Both the position numbers and the translations under genes were made by a program. Below, one piece after another: positions 43,838-52,795 of a stretch of DNA of 64,000 nucleotides. The DNA comes from Cryobacterium sp. BB307 (lineage in GTDB: Bacteria > Actinomycetota > Actinomycetes > Actinomycetales > Microbacteriaceae): assembly GCF_012274275.1 (NCBI RefSeq), contig NZ_JAANZA010000002.1:805909-869908 (forward strand). Reading direction: 5' to 3'. The first letter of the stretch is position 1, and every line of letters begins with the position of its first letter. Under the pieces are notes generated by a model. It saw only the letters and a list, made by a program, of their open reading frames with translations. It had not been told where the DNA came from and made no database searches.

Positions 43838-44018
43838 CGGTGCCCCTTCCGTCGCGACCCTCCCGCCTGATGAGCGACGAGGATCCACTGGAGAGGAAGC
43901 GGCCATCCGGGTAGGGGGTCGCCTCCGTCCCGGCGTCCTTGCCGGGCTACTGCCGAGCGTACGCAAGTTGGCTGAAAATGGGCAAATTGACTCGCGTTCT
44001 CGCCCTGCAATACTCGCC

Positions 44019-44075
44019 GAGTCGCCCACTTCGGCCCCTGAATCCGGTGCTGTGAGGGGCCAAAGTGGGCAACTC
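44019..44075. repeat. long intergenic inverted repeat, family D
   Basis: Arms GAGTCGCCCACTTCGGCCCCT and AGGGGCCAAAGTGGGCAACTC (21 nt, 3 mismatches) with a 15-nt loop. It shares the GAGTCG start and ACTCGATG end with family C repeats. It lies upstream of bkdA and just past the pnp terminator. The 306-bp gap 43838-44143 holds this, the pnp terminator and presumably the bkd promoter; nothing else was seen. Confidence 0.7.
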
Positions 44076-44089
44076 GATGCTGAGACGAG

Positions 44090-44127
44090 AAAGAACCCGC
44101 CCCCACCGAAGCGGGAGCGGGTTCTTT
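44090..44127 (-). terminator. intrinsic terminator of pnp
   Basis: Stem AAAGAACCCGC / GCGGGTTCTTT (11 bp) with a GC-rich internal part, 16 nt after the pnp stop; the stem end supplies the T-run in the minus direction. Confidence 0.8.
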
Positions 44128-44143
44128 GCGTCTGGTGCGAGGG

Positions 44144-46408
44144 TCAGGCCTCGGTGGTCTCCACCGACTCGACGGAGGCGTCGGACGAGCCGTCCGACTC
44201 CTCGAGGACCGGGGCCAGCGAGAGCTTGCCGCGGTCGTCGATCTTGGTGATCTCCACCTGGATCTTCTGGCCGACGCCGAGGACGTCCTCGACATTCTCG
44301 ACACGCTTTCCGCCGGCGAGCTTGCGCACCTCGGAGATGTGCAGCAGGCCATCCTTGCCCGGCGTGAGCGAGACGAACGCGCCGAACGTCGCGATCTTGA
44401 CGACGGTTCCGAGGAACCGCTCGCCGACCTCGGGGTTCAGCGGGTTGGCGATCGCGTTGACCGCCAGGCGGGCAGCCTCGGCCGACGGGCCGTCGACGGC
44501 GCCGATGTACACGGTGCCGTCGTCCTCGATCGAGATGTCCGCGCCGGTGTCGTCCTGGATCTGGTTGATCGTCTTGCCCTTGGGGCCGATGAGCTCACCG
44601 ATCTTGTCGATCGGGATCTGCACGCTGATGACGCGAGGCGCCGTCGGCGCCATCTCGTCCGGAGCGTCGATCGCCGCGTTGATGACGGCGAGGATCGCGT
44701 TGCGCGCTTCCTTCGCCTGCTTCAGCGCACCGTCGAGCACCGACGACGGAAGCCCGGAGAGCTTGGTGTCGAGCTGGATGGCGGTGACGAACTCGCTCGT
44801 TCCGGCGACCTTGAAGTCCATGTCGCCGAGGGCGTCCTCAGCACCGAGGATGTCGGTGAGTGCCGCGTAGCGCGTCTCACCGTCCACCTCGTCGCTGACT
44901 AGGCCCATCGCGATGCCGGCGACCGGCGCGCGCAGCGGCACACCAGCGTTCAGCAGCGAGAGGGTCGACGCGCAGACGGAGCCCATCGAGGTCGAGCCGT
45001 TGGAGCTGAGCGCCTCCGACACCTGACGGATCGCGTACGGGAACTCCTCGCGGCTCGGCAGCACCGGCACGAGTGCGCGCTCGGCGAGGAAGCCGTGTCC
45101 GATCTCGCGACGCTTCGGGCTGCCGACGCGGCCGGTCTCACCGGTCGAGTAGGGCGGGAAGTTGTAGTGGTGCAGGTAGCGCTTCTTCGTGACCGGGGCC
45201 AGCGAGTCGATCTGCTGCTCCATCTTCAGCATGTTCAGCGTCGTGACGCCCAGGATCTGGGTCTCGCCGCGCTGGAAGATCGCGCTTCCGTGCACGCGCG
45301 GGATGACCTGCACCTCGGCGTCCAGCGGGCGGATGTCCGCCAGGCCACGACCGTCGATGCGGACACCGTCGGTGAGGATGCGGCCGCGGACGACCTTCTT
45401 GGTGACCGACTTGTACGCGGCGCTGAACTGCCCGAGCACGGAATCCGGCAGCTCACCGGACTCGACGTTCTCGGCGACGGCGGCCTTGACGCGCTCCTTG
45501 AGTGCGTCATCCGCGTTCTGGCGCTCCATCTTGTCGGCGATCTGGTAGATGCCCGCGAGCTCGGCCTCTGCCAACTGCGCGACGGCGTCGTAGGTGCCCT
45601 GGTCGTAGGGCAGGAAGACCGGGTAGTCCTGCACCTCCTTGGCGCTCTGCGCTGCGAGCTGCTCCTGCGCCTTGACCAGCTGGGCGAGGAACGGCTTGGC
45701 CGCCTCGAGTCCCTGCGCGACGATGGTCTCGTCCGGCTTGATGGCACCGCCCTGGATCAGGTTCCAGGATGCCTCAGTGGCCTCAGCCTCGACCATCATG
45801 ATCGCGACATCCTCGTTGCCGTTCGCGTCGGTGACGATGCGGCCGGCCACGGTCAGGTCGAAGACGGCCTGCTCGAGCTGCGAGTGCTTCGGGAAGGCGA
45901 CCCACTGTCCGTCGATGAGCGCGAGGCGCACACCGGCGATCGGTCCGCTGAACGGCAGACCGGAGATCTGGGTGGATGCGGATGCGGCGTTGATCGCGAG
46001 CGCGTCGTAGAACTCGTCGGGTGCGATCGAGAGCACCGTGATGACGATCTGGACCTCGTTGCGCAGACCCTCGACGAACGACGGGCGAAGCGGCCGGTCG
46101 ATCAGGCGGCAGACCAGGATGGCCTCGGTCGACGGACGACCCTCCCGGCGGAAGAAGCTTCCGGGAATCTTTCCCGCGGCGTACGAACGCTCTTCGACGT
46201 CGACGGTCAGCGGGAAGAAGTCGAAGTTCTCCTTCGGCTGCTTGCTCGCGCTCGTCGCGCTGAGCAGCATGGTGTCTTCGTCGAGGTAGGCGGCAACGGC
46301 ACCCTGTGCCTGCTGCGCCAGTCGTCCGGTCTCGAACCGGACGGTGCGCGTGCCGAACTTGCCGTTATCGAGAACGGCCTCGGCGAACTTGATTTCTGGA
46401 CCCTCCAA
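44144..46408 (-). CDS. pnp: polyribonucleotide nucleotidyltransferase (PNPase)
   Basis: 3'-5' phosphorolytic RNase of RNA turnover. The 754-residue protein has two RNase PH domains (first: [15 protein letters not shown]; second: [33 protein letters not shown]), the helical linker, a KH domain with GxxG in [14 protein letters not shown] and a C-terminal S1 domain ([26 protein letters not shown]). The start is TTG at 46408 with AAGGAG 9 nt before it; longer open frame to 46630 is spurious. rpsO, usually its neighbour, is 10 kb away. Confidence 0.97.
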   Translation of the reverse strand: MEGPEIKFAEAVLDNGKFGTRTVRFETGRLAQQAQGAVAAYLDEDTMLLSATSASKQPKENFDFFPLTVDVEERSYAAGKIPGSFFRREGRPSTEAILVCRLIDRPLRPSFVEGLRNEVQIVITVLSIAPDEFYDALAINAASASTQISGLPFSGPIAGVRLALIDGQWVAFPKHSQLEQAVFDLTVAGRIVTDANGNEDVAIMMVEAEATEASWNLIQGGAIKPDETIVAQGLEAAKPFLAQLVKAQEQLAAQSAKEVQDYPVFLPYDQGTYDAVAQLAEAELAGIYQIADKMERQNADDALKERVKAAVAENVESGELPDSVLGQFSAAYKSVTKKVVRGRILTDGVRIDGRGLADIRPLDAEVQVIPRVHGSAIFQRGETQILGVTTLNMLKMEQQIDSLAPVTKKRYLHHYNFPPYSTGETGRVGSPKRREIGHGFLAERALVPVLPSREEFPYAIRQVSEALSSNGSTSMGSVCASTLSLLNAGVPLRAPVAGIAMGLVSDEVDGETRYAALTDILGAEDALGDMDFKVAGTSEFVTAIQLDTKLSGLPSSVLDGALKQAKEARNAILAVINAAIDAPDEMAPTAPRVISVQIPIDKIGELIGPKGKTINQIQDDTGADISIEDDGTVYIGAVDGPSAEAARLAVNAIANPLNPEVGERFLGTVVKIATFGAFVSLTPGKDGLLHISEVRKLAGGKRVENVEDVLGVGQKIQVEITKIDDRGKLSLAPVLEESDGSSDASVESVETTEA

Positions 46409-46802
46409 GGGATCTTTCTCCTTATGTAATGGCTCACGCGCATGGGGATGCGCGCGGCGTACGCCGGAGCAGGAGCGGGCAGGAAGGGACACGACACGTC
46501 TTGTGCCGGGCGTCTGTTCTGGCCAACAGTAGAAACACACCGTTCGAGACGGGATGCCACCACCGGTGACCAGCTTCGAGCCGGCCTGCTCCGTTGTAGT
46601 TGCTCGGTTGCGGTTGGGCAACCGCGTCAAGGCTACCAGCCGACGCGGACGGAGCCTAGTTGGACTCGCCTTCTACTCCGCCGGGCGGCGGCAAAAGTCT
46701 CGAACTCTAAAGAAACACGCTTATTTCTCGCCGCGCTGGGCTTAATCGGCGCTGAACACCGGATCCCCCGTCCATACTCTGAGGCGTTCAGAGAGGAGCG
46801 CA
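46409..46802. other. 394-bp divergent intergenic region pnp / pntA
   Basis: No ORF with coding character. It holds the pnp RBS (AAGGAG at the 46408 side), a ~130-nt GC-rich leader of pnp with a short imperfect dyad around 46490-46506 (cacgacacgtcttgtg), and near the other end TACTCT (46775-46780) upstream of pntA's GAGGAG RBS. No known RNA family recognised. Confidence 0.4.
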
Positions 46803-47951
46803 ATGAGAGTCGCTATCGAGCGGGAACGCCGCGTCGGGGAACGGCGGGTCGCCGCCACACCCGAGACGGTGAAGCAACTGACCGGGCTAGGCATGACCGT
46901 GGTCGTCGAGGCTGGCGCCGGTGAGGAGTCCGGATACTCGGATGACGCGTACCGGGCCGCCGGGGCATCCGTCGAGCCGCGCATCGACCTGGGAACCGTC
47001 GACGTGTACGCCCACGTGAGGCCGCTCGAACCGGAGCGGGTAGCTGCGCTGCGGCGCGGCGCCATCACGGTCGGGCTGGCCTCCCCCGCCTCGGAACTCG
47101 ACACTGTGCGCGCCCTGGCCGACGCCGGGGTCACCTCGTTCGCGCTCGAATTGGTGCCGCGCATCTCGCGCGCCCAGTCGATGGATGCGCTCAGCTCGCA
47201 GGCGTTGGTCGCCGGGTACCGGGCTGTGCTCGAGGCCGCCACCCGCTACCCGCGGTTCTTCCCGCTCTACATGACCGCCGCCGCCACCATCCCGCCGGCG
47301 AAGGTGCTCGTGCTCGGCGCCGGCGTCGCCGGACTGCAGGCCATCGGCACTGCCAAGCGTCTCGGCGCGCGAGTGTCAGCGAACGACATCCGCCCCGCAT
47401 CCGCCGACGAGGTCGCCTCGATGGGTGGCACCTTCATCAACCTCGAACTCGAGGCGGAAGGCGCGGGCGGCTACGCGCGCGAGCTGAGCACGGACAGCGC
47501 GGAACGCCAGCGCCAGTTGCTCAGCCCGCACGTCGCCGAGGCCGACATCCTGATCACCACCGCAGCCATCCCCGGCCGGGCTGCTCCGCTGCTCGTCACA
47601 ACCGAGATGGTCAAGGGCATGAAGCCGGGATCGGTGGTGGTGGACCTCGCCGCCGAGAGCGGTGGCAACGTCGAGGGCGTCGTCTCGGGCCAGGACACTC
47701 CTGTGGAGGTCGAGGGCGGGCACGTCACGCTCGTCGGTCTCGCCGACGCGCCGTCCACCATCCCTGCTGACGCGTCACGCCTGTACGCGAAGAACGTCGC
47801 CAACCTGCTCGCGCTGATGGCCGTTGACGGACGCGTCGAGCCGGACTTCGAGGACGAGGTCGTCGCCGGCGCGTGCCTCACCCACGACGGCGTTGTGCGG
47901 CATCCGCAGACCGCCTCTGCGCTTGGACTGACCACGGAAGGAACCAACTGA
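46803..47951 (+). CDS. pntA1: Re/Si-specific NAD(P)+ transhydrogenase, subunit alpha part 1
   Basis: A 382-residue NAD(H)-binding domain I of the proton-pumping transhydrogenase, which makes NADPH from NADH using proton-motive force. It begins RVAIERERRVGERRVAATPETVKQL, with NAD motif VLVLGAGVAGLQAIGTAKRLGARV and the mobile-loop region near 220-240. Alpha is split into A1 and A2 as in Rhodospirillum and many actinobacteria. ATG 46803 has a GAGGAG RBS. TGATG overlap with A2. Confidence 0.94.
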   Translation: MRVAIERERRVGERRVAATPETVKQLTGLGMTVVVEAGAGEESGYSDDAYRAAGASVEPRIDLGTVDVYAHVRPLEPERVAALRRGAITVGLASPASELDTVRALADAGVTSFALELVPRISRAQSMDALSSQALVAGYRAVLEAATRYPRFFPLYMTAAATIPPAKVLVLGAGVAGLQAIGTAKRLGARVSANDIRPASADEVASMGGTFINLELEAEGAGGYARELSTDSAERQRQLLSPHVAEADILITTAAIPGRAAPLLVTTEMVKGMKPGSVVVDLAAESGGNVEGVVSGQDTPVEVEGGHVTLVGLADAPSTIPADASRLYAKNVANLLALMAVDGRVEPDFEDEVVAGACLTHDGVVRHPQTASALGLTTEGTN

Positions 47952-48253
47952 TGGATGCCGTGACCCTGCTCACGATCACCGTGTTGGCGGTGTTCGTCGG
48001 CTTCGAGGTGGTCTCGAAGGTGACGAGCAAGCTGCACACCCCGCTCATGTCGGGCGCGAACGCGATCCACGGCATCATCCTCGTCGGCGCCATCATCGTC
48101 GCCGGGCAGACCCAGGATGTCGCGCTGCTGGTCGTCGCGCTCATCGCGGTCGTGCTCGCGACCGCGAACCTCGTCGGCGGCTTCGTGGTCACCGACCGGA
48201 TGCTGGAGATGTTCGGCGGTCGCAAGAGCACCAAGGGAGGGGAAGCCAAGTGA
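47951..48253 (+). CDS. pntA2: NAD(P)+ transhydrogenase subunit alpha part 2
   Basis: A 100-residue membrane subunit contributing helices to the proton channel: LLTITVLAVFVGFEVVSKV, then LHTPLMSGANAIHGIILVGAIIVA (conserved HTPLMSxxNAIHGI) and a third helix. It is joined to A1 by TGATG and to pntB by GTGA. Confidence 0.93.
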   Translation: MDAVTLLTITVLAVFVGFEVVSKVTSKLHTPLMSGANAIHGIILVGAIIVAGQTQDVALLVVALIAVVLATANLVGGFVVTDRMLEMFGGRKSTKGGEAK

Positions 48254-49623
48254 ACCTGCTATCCCCCGAAATCACTGCGATCCTCTACCTGATCGCGGCC
48301 GTCTGCTTCATCCTCGCCCTCAAGGGACTGAGCTCGCCGAAGTCGGCACGACGCGGCAACCTGATCGGTGCGGCCGGTGCGATCGTCGCGGTCGTCACGG
48401 TGTTCCTCTCAATGCAGCTCGACAACCTGCTGCTGATCGTCGCCGCGATCCTTGTCGGCTCGGCCATCGCGGTGCCGATCGCGCGGCGCGTGCAGATGAC
48501 CCAGATGCCGCAGCTCGTCGCCGGCTTCAACGGTGTCGGCGGTGGCGCAGCGGCGCTCGTCGGCATCCTCGAGCTCGGACACGCGGACGACACCTGGGTG
48601 CGGGTCGCGATCGTGTTCACCATGCTGGTGGGCGCCGTGTCGTTCGCTGGCTCGGCGATCACCGTCGGCAAGCTGCAGGAACTGATCAGCACCAGGCCGA
48701 TCGTGTTCCCCGGCCTGCCCCTCCTGATGGGTCTGGTGCTGCTCGCGGCGATCGCCGCGTGCGTCATGGTCGTGGTGACCGGCGACCTGGGCTGGGCGCT
48801 CGGGCTGCTCGGCGTGGGCCTGCTCGCGGGCTTCCTGCTCGTGCTGCCGGTCGGCGGCGCTGACGTCCCGATCGTCATCTCGCTGCTGAACGCGTTCACC
48901 GGTCTTGCGGTCGCGGCATCCGGCATCGTGCTCGGCAACGTGCTGCTGCTTGTCGCCGGGACGCTCGTCGGCGCATCCGGAACGATCCTGACCCTGGCGA
49001 TGGCCTCTGCGATGGGCCGCAGCGTCGCCGGCATCATGTTCGGAGCGTTCCGCGGCACGTCGACCGCCGGGTCGACGACGCAGAGCGACCGGCCGGTGCG
49101 GTCGGGCAGCCCGGAGGATGTCGCGGTCGAGCTCGGCTACGCGCAGCGGGTCGTGATCGTGCCCGGCTACGGCCTGGCGGTCGCGCAGGGCCAGCACACG
49201 ATCGCGGAGCTCGCGACGGCGCTCGAGGAGCGCGGTGTCAAGGTCTCGTTCGGCATCCACCCGGTCGCCGGACGCATGCCAGGGCACATGAACGTGCTGC
49301 TGGCCGAGGCGAACGTGCCGTACGAGTCGCTGCGCGAACTGGACGAGGTCAACCCGGAGTTCAGCCACACCGACGTGGTGCTGGTCGTCGGCGCGAACGA
49401 CGTCGTCAACCCGGCGGCGAAGACCGCGCCGGGTTCGCCCATCTACGGCATGCCGATTCTCGAGGTGAACCAGGCGAACCAGGTCATCTTCCTGAAGCGG
49501 TCGATGCGGCCCGGCTTCGCCGGCATCGAGAACGAGCTGCTGTTCGACCCGAAGACGACCCTGCTCTTCGGCGACGCGAAGGACTCGCTCTCCAAGGTGC
49601 TCGGGGCGGTCAAGGCCCTCTGA
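48250..49623 (+). CDS. pntB: NAD(P)+ transhydrogenase subunit beta
   Basis: A 457-residue subunit: nine or so membrane helices (about 5-265; conserved QMPQLVAGFNGVGGGAAALVG) and a C-terminal NADP(H)-binding domain III (VVIVPGYGLAVAQGQHTIAELA ... GIHPVAGRMPGHMNVLLAEANVPYE ... VLVVGANDVVNPAA). Starts with GTG in a GTGA overlap. It is followed directly by a family C palindrome that may terminate the operon. Confidence 0.95.
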   Translation: MNLLSPEITAILYLIAAVCFILALKGLSSPKSARRGNLIGAAGAIVAVVTVFLSMQLDNLLLIVAAILVGSAIAVPIARRVQMTQMPQLVAGFNGVGGGAAALVGILELGHADDTWVRVAIVFTMLVGAVSFAGSAITVGKLQELISTRPIVFPGLPLLMGLVLLAAIAACVMVVVTGDLGWALGLLGVGLLAGFLLVLPVGGADVPIVISLLNAFTGLAVAASGIVLGNVLLLVAGTLVGASGTILTLAMASAMGRSVAGIMFGAFRGTSTAGSTTQSDRPVRSGSPEDVAVELGYAQRVVIVPGYGLAVAQGQHTIAELATALEERGVKVSFGIHPVAGRMPGHMNVLLAEANVPYESLRELDEVNPEFSHTDVVLVVGANDVVNPAAKTAPGSPIYGMPILEVNQANQVIFLKRSMRPGFAGIENELLFDPKTTLLFGDAKDSLSKVLGAVKAL

Positions 49624-49627
49624 CCAC

Positions 49628-49690
49628 GTTGAGTCGGGAGTAGTTGCCCAATTGAGCATGCTCATAAGGGCAACTACTCCCGACTCGATG
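49628..49690. repeat. intergenic palindromic repeat, family C copy 2 (possible bidirectional terminator)
   Basis: Perfect 18-bp arms GAGTCGGGAGTAGTTGCC (49631-49648) and its complement (49669-49686) with a 20-nt loop, in the 94-bp gap between the convergent pntB and FMN-reductase genes. Shares arms with 31932-32006. Confidence 0.75.
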
Positions 49691-49717
49691 ATGGTTCGGA
49701 TCGGAAGGGCGGGCGGG

Positions 49718-50341
49718 TCAGCTGGGCTGGAAGCCGCCGACCGGGCTGAGCGAGGTGTCCAGCGCGAACGGGTCGCGCACGGTGTGGGAGCGCTCGGATG
49801 CCTTCATCAGCTCGGCGAGTTCGCCTGCGCCGCGGTCGATCCGCTCCGGAAGCGAGCGCACCTTGTCGCCGCTGTCGCCCCAGTCGCCCGTCGCGGCGAA
49901 CACGCCGGTCGGAACGACCACCGCGTGCAGGTAGTTGAACACCGGCCGCATTGCGTAGTCGAGCGCGAGCGAGTGCCGGGGCGTGCCCGCCGTCGCACCG
50001 ATCAGCACCGGCAGGTCGGTGAGCGCCTTGTTGTCGACGACATCGAAGAACGACTTGAACAGGCCGCTGTAGCTCGTCGTGAAGATCGGACTCACCGCGA
50101 TGAGCCCGTCCGAGGTCTCGACGGATGCGATGACCTCCTCGAGCTTCGGGCTCGGGAAGCCGGTCAGCATGTTGTTGACGATGTCGTGCGCGAAGTCCTT
50201 CAACTCCACGGTGACGACGTCGACCGTGTATTCGTCCTCGAGGCGGGCGAGAGTCGCCGCCGCGAGCTTGTCGGCGAGCATCCGGGTTGACGACGGCTGG
50301 CTCAGTCCAGCCGAGATGACGGTTAGCTTGCGGGTTTCCAT
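49718..50341 (-). CDS. NAD(P)H-dependent FMN reductase, CE1759-type
   Basis: A 207-residue flavodoxin-fold reductase: VISAGLSQPSSTRMLADKLAAA (phosphate-binding loop) and SPIFTTSYSGLFKSFFDVV with LIGATAGTPRHSLALDYAMRPVFNYL. It provides reduced FMN to the luciferase-like monooxygenase encoded directly upstream (TGATG overlap). The pair is the CE1758/CE1759 type named from Corynebacterium efficiens. Substrate of the pair unknown. Confidence 0.87.
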   Translation of the reverse strand: METRKLTVISAGLSQPSSTRMLADKLAAATLARLEDEYTVDVVTVELKDFAHDIVNNMLTGFPSPKLEEVIASVETSDGLIAVSPIFTTSYSGLFKSFFDVVDNKALTDLPVLIGATAGTPRHSLALDYAMRPVFNYLHAVVVPTGVFAATGDWGDSGDKVRSLPERIDRGAGELAELMKASERSHTVRDPFALDTSLSPVGGFQPS

Positions 50342-51480
50342 CAGGCATCCACCGCTTCCGTCTCGACGCGCGCCGCGCGGGACTCCGCCACGCGGGCCGC
50401 GTGGGTTGGCGCATCCGGAACCTCCGCTGGGCGGTTGTTCGCGAACTCGCGGCGCAGCGCGGGGACGACCTCGCCGCCGAGCAGGTCCAGCTGCTCCAGC
50501 ACCGTCTTCAGCGGCAGGCCGGCGTGGTCCATGAGGAACAGCTGGCGCTGGTAGTCGCCGACGTAGTCGCGGAAGCCCAGCGTGCGGTCGATGACCTCCT
50601 GCGGGCTGCCGACAGTCAGCGGCGTCTGCGCGGTGAACTCCTCCATGCTCGGCCCGTGGCCGTACACCGGCGCGTTGTTGAAGTACGGCCGGAACTCGTT
50701 CACGGCGTCCTGCGAGTTCTTGCGCATGAACACCTGGCCGCCGAGGCCGACGATCGCCTGCGCGGCGGTGCCGTGGCCGTAGTGCTCGAAGCGCGACCGG
50801 TAGAACTCGACCATCCGCTGCGTGTGCGATGCCGGCCAGAAGATGTGGTTGGCGAAGAAGCCGTCACCGTAGAAGGCGGCCTGCTCCGCGATCTCGGGGC
50901 TGCGGATGCTGCCGTGCCAGACGAACGGCGCGACACCGTCGAGCGGCCGCGGCGTCGAGGTGAAGCCCTGCAGCGGCGTGCGGAATTTGCCTTCCCAGTC
51001 GACGACGTCCTCGCTCCACAAGCGGCGCAGCAGCGCGTACTTCTCGAGCGCGAGCGGGATGCCCTGACGGATGTCCTCACCGAACCACGGGTACACCGGT
51101 CCGGTGTTGCCGCGACCGAGGGTGATGTCCATGCGTCCGCCGGAGACGTGCTGCAGCATCGCGTAGTCCTCGGCCAGGCGCACCGGGTCGTTCGTGGTGA
51201 TCAGCGTGGTCGCGGTGGAGAGGATCAGCCGCTCGGTCTTGGCCGCCAGGTAGCTGTTGATCGAGATTGGGCTGGACGGGAAGAACGGCGGGTTGTGGTG
51301 CTCGCCCATGGCGAAGACATCGAGGCCGACCTCCTCCGCGTGCTGCGCGATGGTGAGGATGTTCTGGATGCGTTCTGCGTCGGTCGGTGTGTACCCGGTC
51401 GTCGGGTCGGTCGTGATGTCGCCGACACTGAAGATGCCGAACTGCATCGGAGAGCGAGACGCTCCGGTCTGGGTTTCCAT
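50341..51480 (-). CDS. LLM-class flavin-dependent monooxygenase, CE1758-type
   Basis: A 379-residue luciferase-like TIM-barrel: MQFGIFSVGDITTDPTTGYTPTDAERIQN start, GEHHNPPFFPSSP and TERLILSTATTLITTNDPVRLAEDYAMLQHVSGGRMDITLGRGNTGPVYPWFG. It uses FMNH2 from the FMN reductase encoded downstream. GAAAGG precedes the ATG; further up TAGGAT (near 51512) may be the -10. Reaction unknown; candidates are Baeyer-Villiger or desulfurising oxidations. Confidence 0.88.
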   Translation of the reverse strand: METQTGASRSPMQFGIFSVGDITTDPTTGYTPTDAERIQNILTIAQHAEEVGLDVFAMGEHHNPPFFPSSPISINSYLAAKTERLILSTATTLITTNDPVRLAEDYAMLQHVSGGRMDITLGRGNTGPVYPWFGEDIRQGIPLALEKYALLRRLWSEDVVDWEGKFRTPLQGFTSTPRPLDGVAPFVWHGSIRSPEIAEQAAFYGDGFFANHIFWPASHTQRMVEFYRSRFEHYGHGTAAQAIVGLGGQVFMRKNSQDAVNEFRPYFNNAPVYGHGPSMEEFTAQTPLTVGSPQEVIDRTLGFRDYVGDYQRQLFLMDHAGLPLKTVLEQLDLLGGEVVPALRREFANNRPAEVPDAPTHAARVAESRAARVETEAVDA

Positions 51481-51661
51481 GGCTAGCCTTTCAATGCGTT
51501 TGCATGTACATCCTACTGAACATCACTGGCGACGTGAGAATTCCCGCCCGACCAACTGACTTATTCGAAGCGCTTGTTCAGCGTGCTATGAGTCGTTGCA
51601 CCCCCGGCGTGAAGATGCTCAGAGTCTCGTGAGTGATCCCCTTCCCCACCGAGAAGCGACC

Positions 51662-51667
51662 TAGCGT
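51662..51667 (+). promoter_or_regulatory. -10 element of leaderless baeRF promoter
   Basis: TAGCGT, 6 nt, ATG at 51674; no Shine-Dalgarno. Confidence 0.5.
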
Positions 51668-51673
51668 GATGGC

Positions 51674-52795
51674 ATGCTCGCTTCAGCACCTGAGATAACA
51701 GAACTCAAGAAACTGGCGCTTCACCGAGACCCCGCAAGTGTGAGCATCTACCTCCCCTCTTCACCGATTCCGAACGAAGTCCCGGGCGTTCGGATCGCGT
51801 TGAAGTCCGCGGTTGCGGATGCCGTTGCTCGCCTTGAATCGGATGGCATCGACGCATCCTCCCGGCAGTCGATCCTCGATGCGATCGGCGACCTCGACCA
51901 GGACGAGGACTTCTGGGACCACCAGTCGAACAGCCTCGTCGTGTTGGTCGCGCCCCGCATGCTGAACGCCTACCGCCTCGCTAGCGACGTCCGTGAGTCG
52001 GTGGTCACGAGCGACCGATTTGAGATCGGTCCGCTGCTGCGCTCGATCAGCTATCCGCAGTGCGGGTACGCGCTCGCCATCAACGCTCGCGGCGCGCGAC
52101 TGTTCCACCTCTCCCCCAACCGCCGCCCGCGGGAACTGACCCTGAACGGGCTGCCCGACGATCTCCACTCGGTGCTCGAGTTCACGGTCAACGAGGGCGA
52201 CGCCGACCGCGCGGGTGCCGTCGGCGGTTCCGGCCAGCGGATCGAGCACCAGAAGTATTGCCGCCTGATCCAGGACGCCGTGATCGAGCGGATCGACGGC
52301 TCCGACCTGCCGCTGATCCTGGTCGCGACCGACGACTTCGAACCGGCGTACAGGGTCGTGAACAGCTACCCCAAGCTGCTCGAGACCGGCATTCGGCTCA
52401 ATCCGGAATCCGTCGACCCCGCCGCGCTGGACGCTCGCGCCCGCGAACTGCTGGAGCAGCACTACCGCGAGGAGCTCGAGGCGTGGCGCGAGGATTTCGG
52501 CACCAAGCAAGCGCATGGCCTGGGCACTTCGCACCTCGAGGAGGTCGCCAAGGCGGCGACGTTCGGCGCCGTCGACCAGCTGGTGTTCGATCAGTTCGCG
52601 CGGGTCGAGGGCTACATCGACGATGACGGCATCATCCACGACGACGGGTCGCCGTCGCGCTCGTACAACATCCTGGACGCCATCGCGGTACGCGTGCTCG
52701 AGAAGGGCGGCATCGTGCGGGCGGTCAACCCGGGTGACGCGGGCAACCTCGGGCCGGTCTCGGCGATGTTGCGCTATTCGCTGGCGAACGTCTGA
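51674..52795 (+). CDS. baeRF-type (archaeo-eukaryotic release-factor-like) protein
   Basis: A 373-residue protein resembling the bacterial archaeo-eukaryotic release factor families (baeRF3-like): N-domain VSIYLPSSPIPNEVPGVRIALKSAV, central YALAINARGARLFHLSPNR and ADRAGAVGGSGQRIEHQKYCRLIQDAVIERI, and a C-domain with an L7Ae-like region KAATFGAVDQLVFDQFARVEGYIDDDG. These proteins are proposed to act in translation rescue or hibernation; this is not established. Family assignment is from memory of the pattern. Its end overlaps the convergent LLM gene by 22 bp. Confidence 0.75.
   Translation: MLASAPEITELKKLALHRDPASVSIYLPSSPIPNEVPGVRIALKSAVADAVARLESDGIDASSRQSILDAIGDLDQDEDFWDHQSNSLVVLVAPRMLNAYRLASDVRESVVTSDRFEIGPLLRSISYPQCGYALAINARGARLFHLSPNRRPRELTLNGLPDDLHSVLEFTVNEGDADRAGAVGGSGQRIEHQKYCRLIQDAVIERIDGSDLPLILVATDDFEPAYRVVNSYPKLLETGIRLNPESVDPAALDARARELLEQHYREELEAWREDFGTKQAHGLGTSHLEEVAKAATFGAVDQLVFDQFARVEGYIDDDGIIHDDGSPSRSYNILDAIAVRVLEKGGIVRAVNPGDAGNLGPVSAMLRYSLANV

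Noticed and set aside
44019..44075. CRISPR-like or terminator interpretation of the inverted repeat
   Set aside because: Only one unit, no spacer array, and it lies upstream rather than downstream of bkdA while pnp already has its own terminator at 44090-44127.
46490..46506. Riboswitch or RNA thermometer in the pnp leader
   Set aside because: Only a short imperfect dyad is visible; not enough to claim a structured element.
51490..51520. Palindrome TGCATGTACAT near the LLM promoter as an operator
   Set aside because: The dyad is short and imperfect (gcatgtacat) and could be chance; noted only as a possible site.
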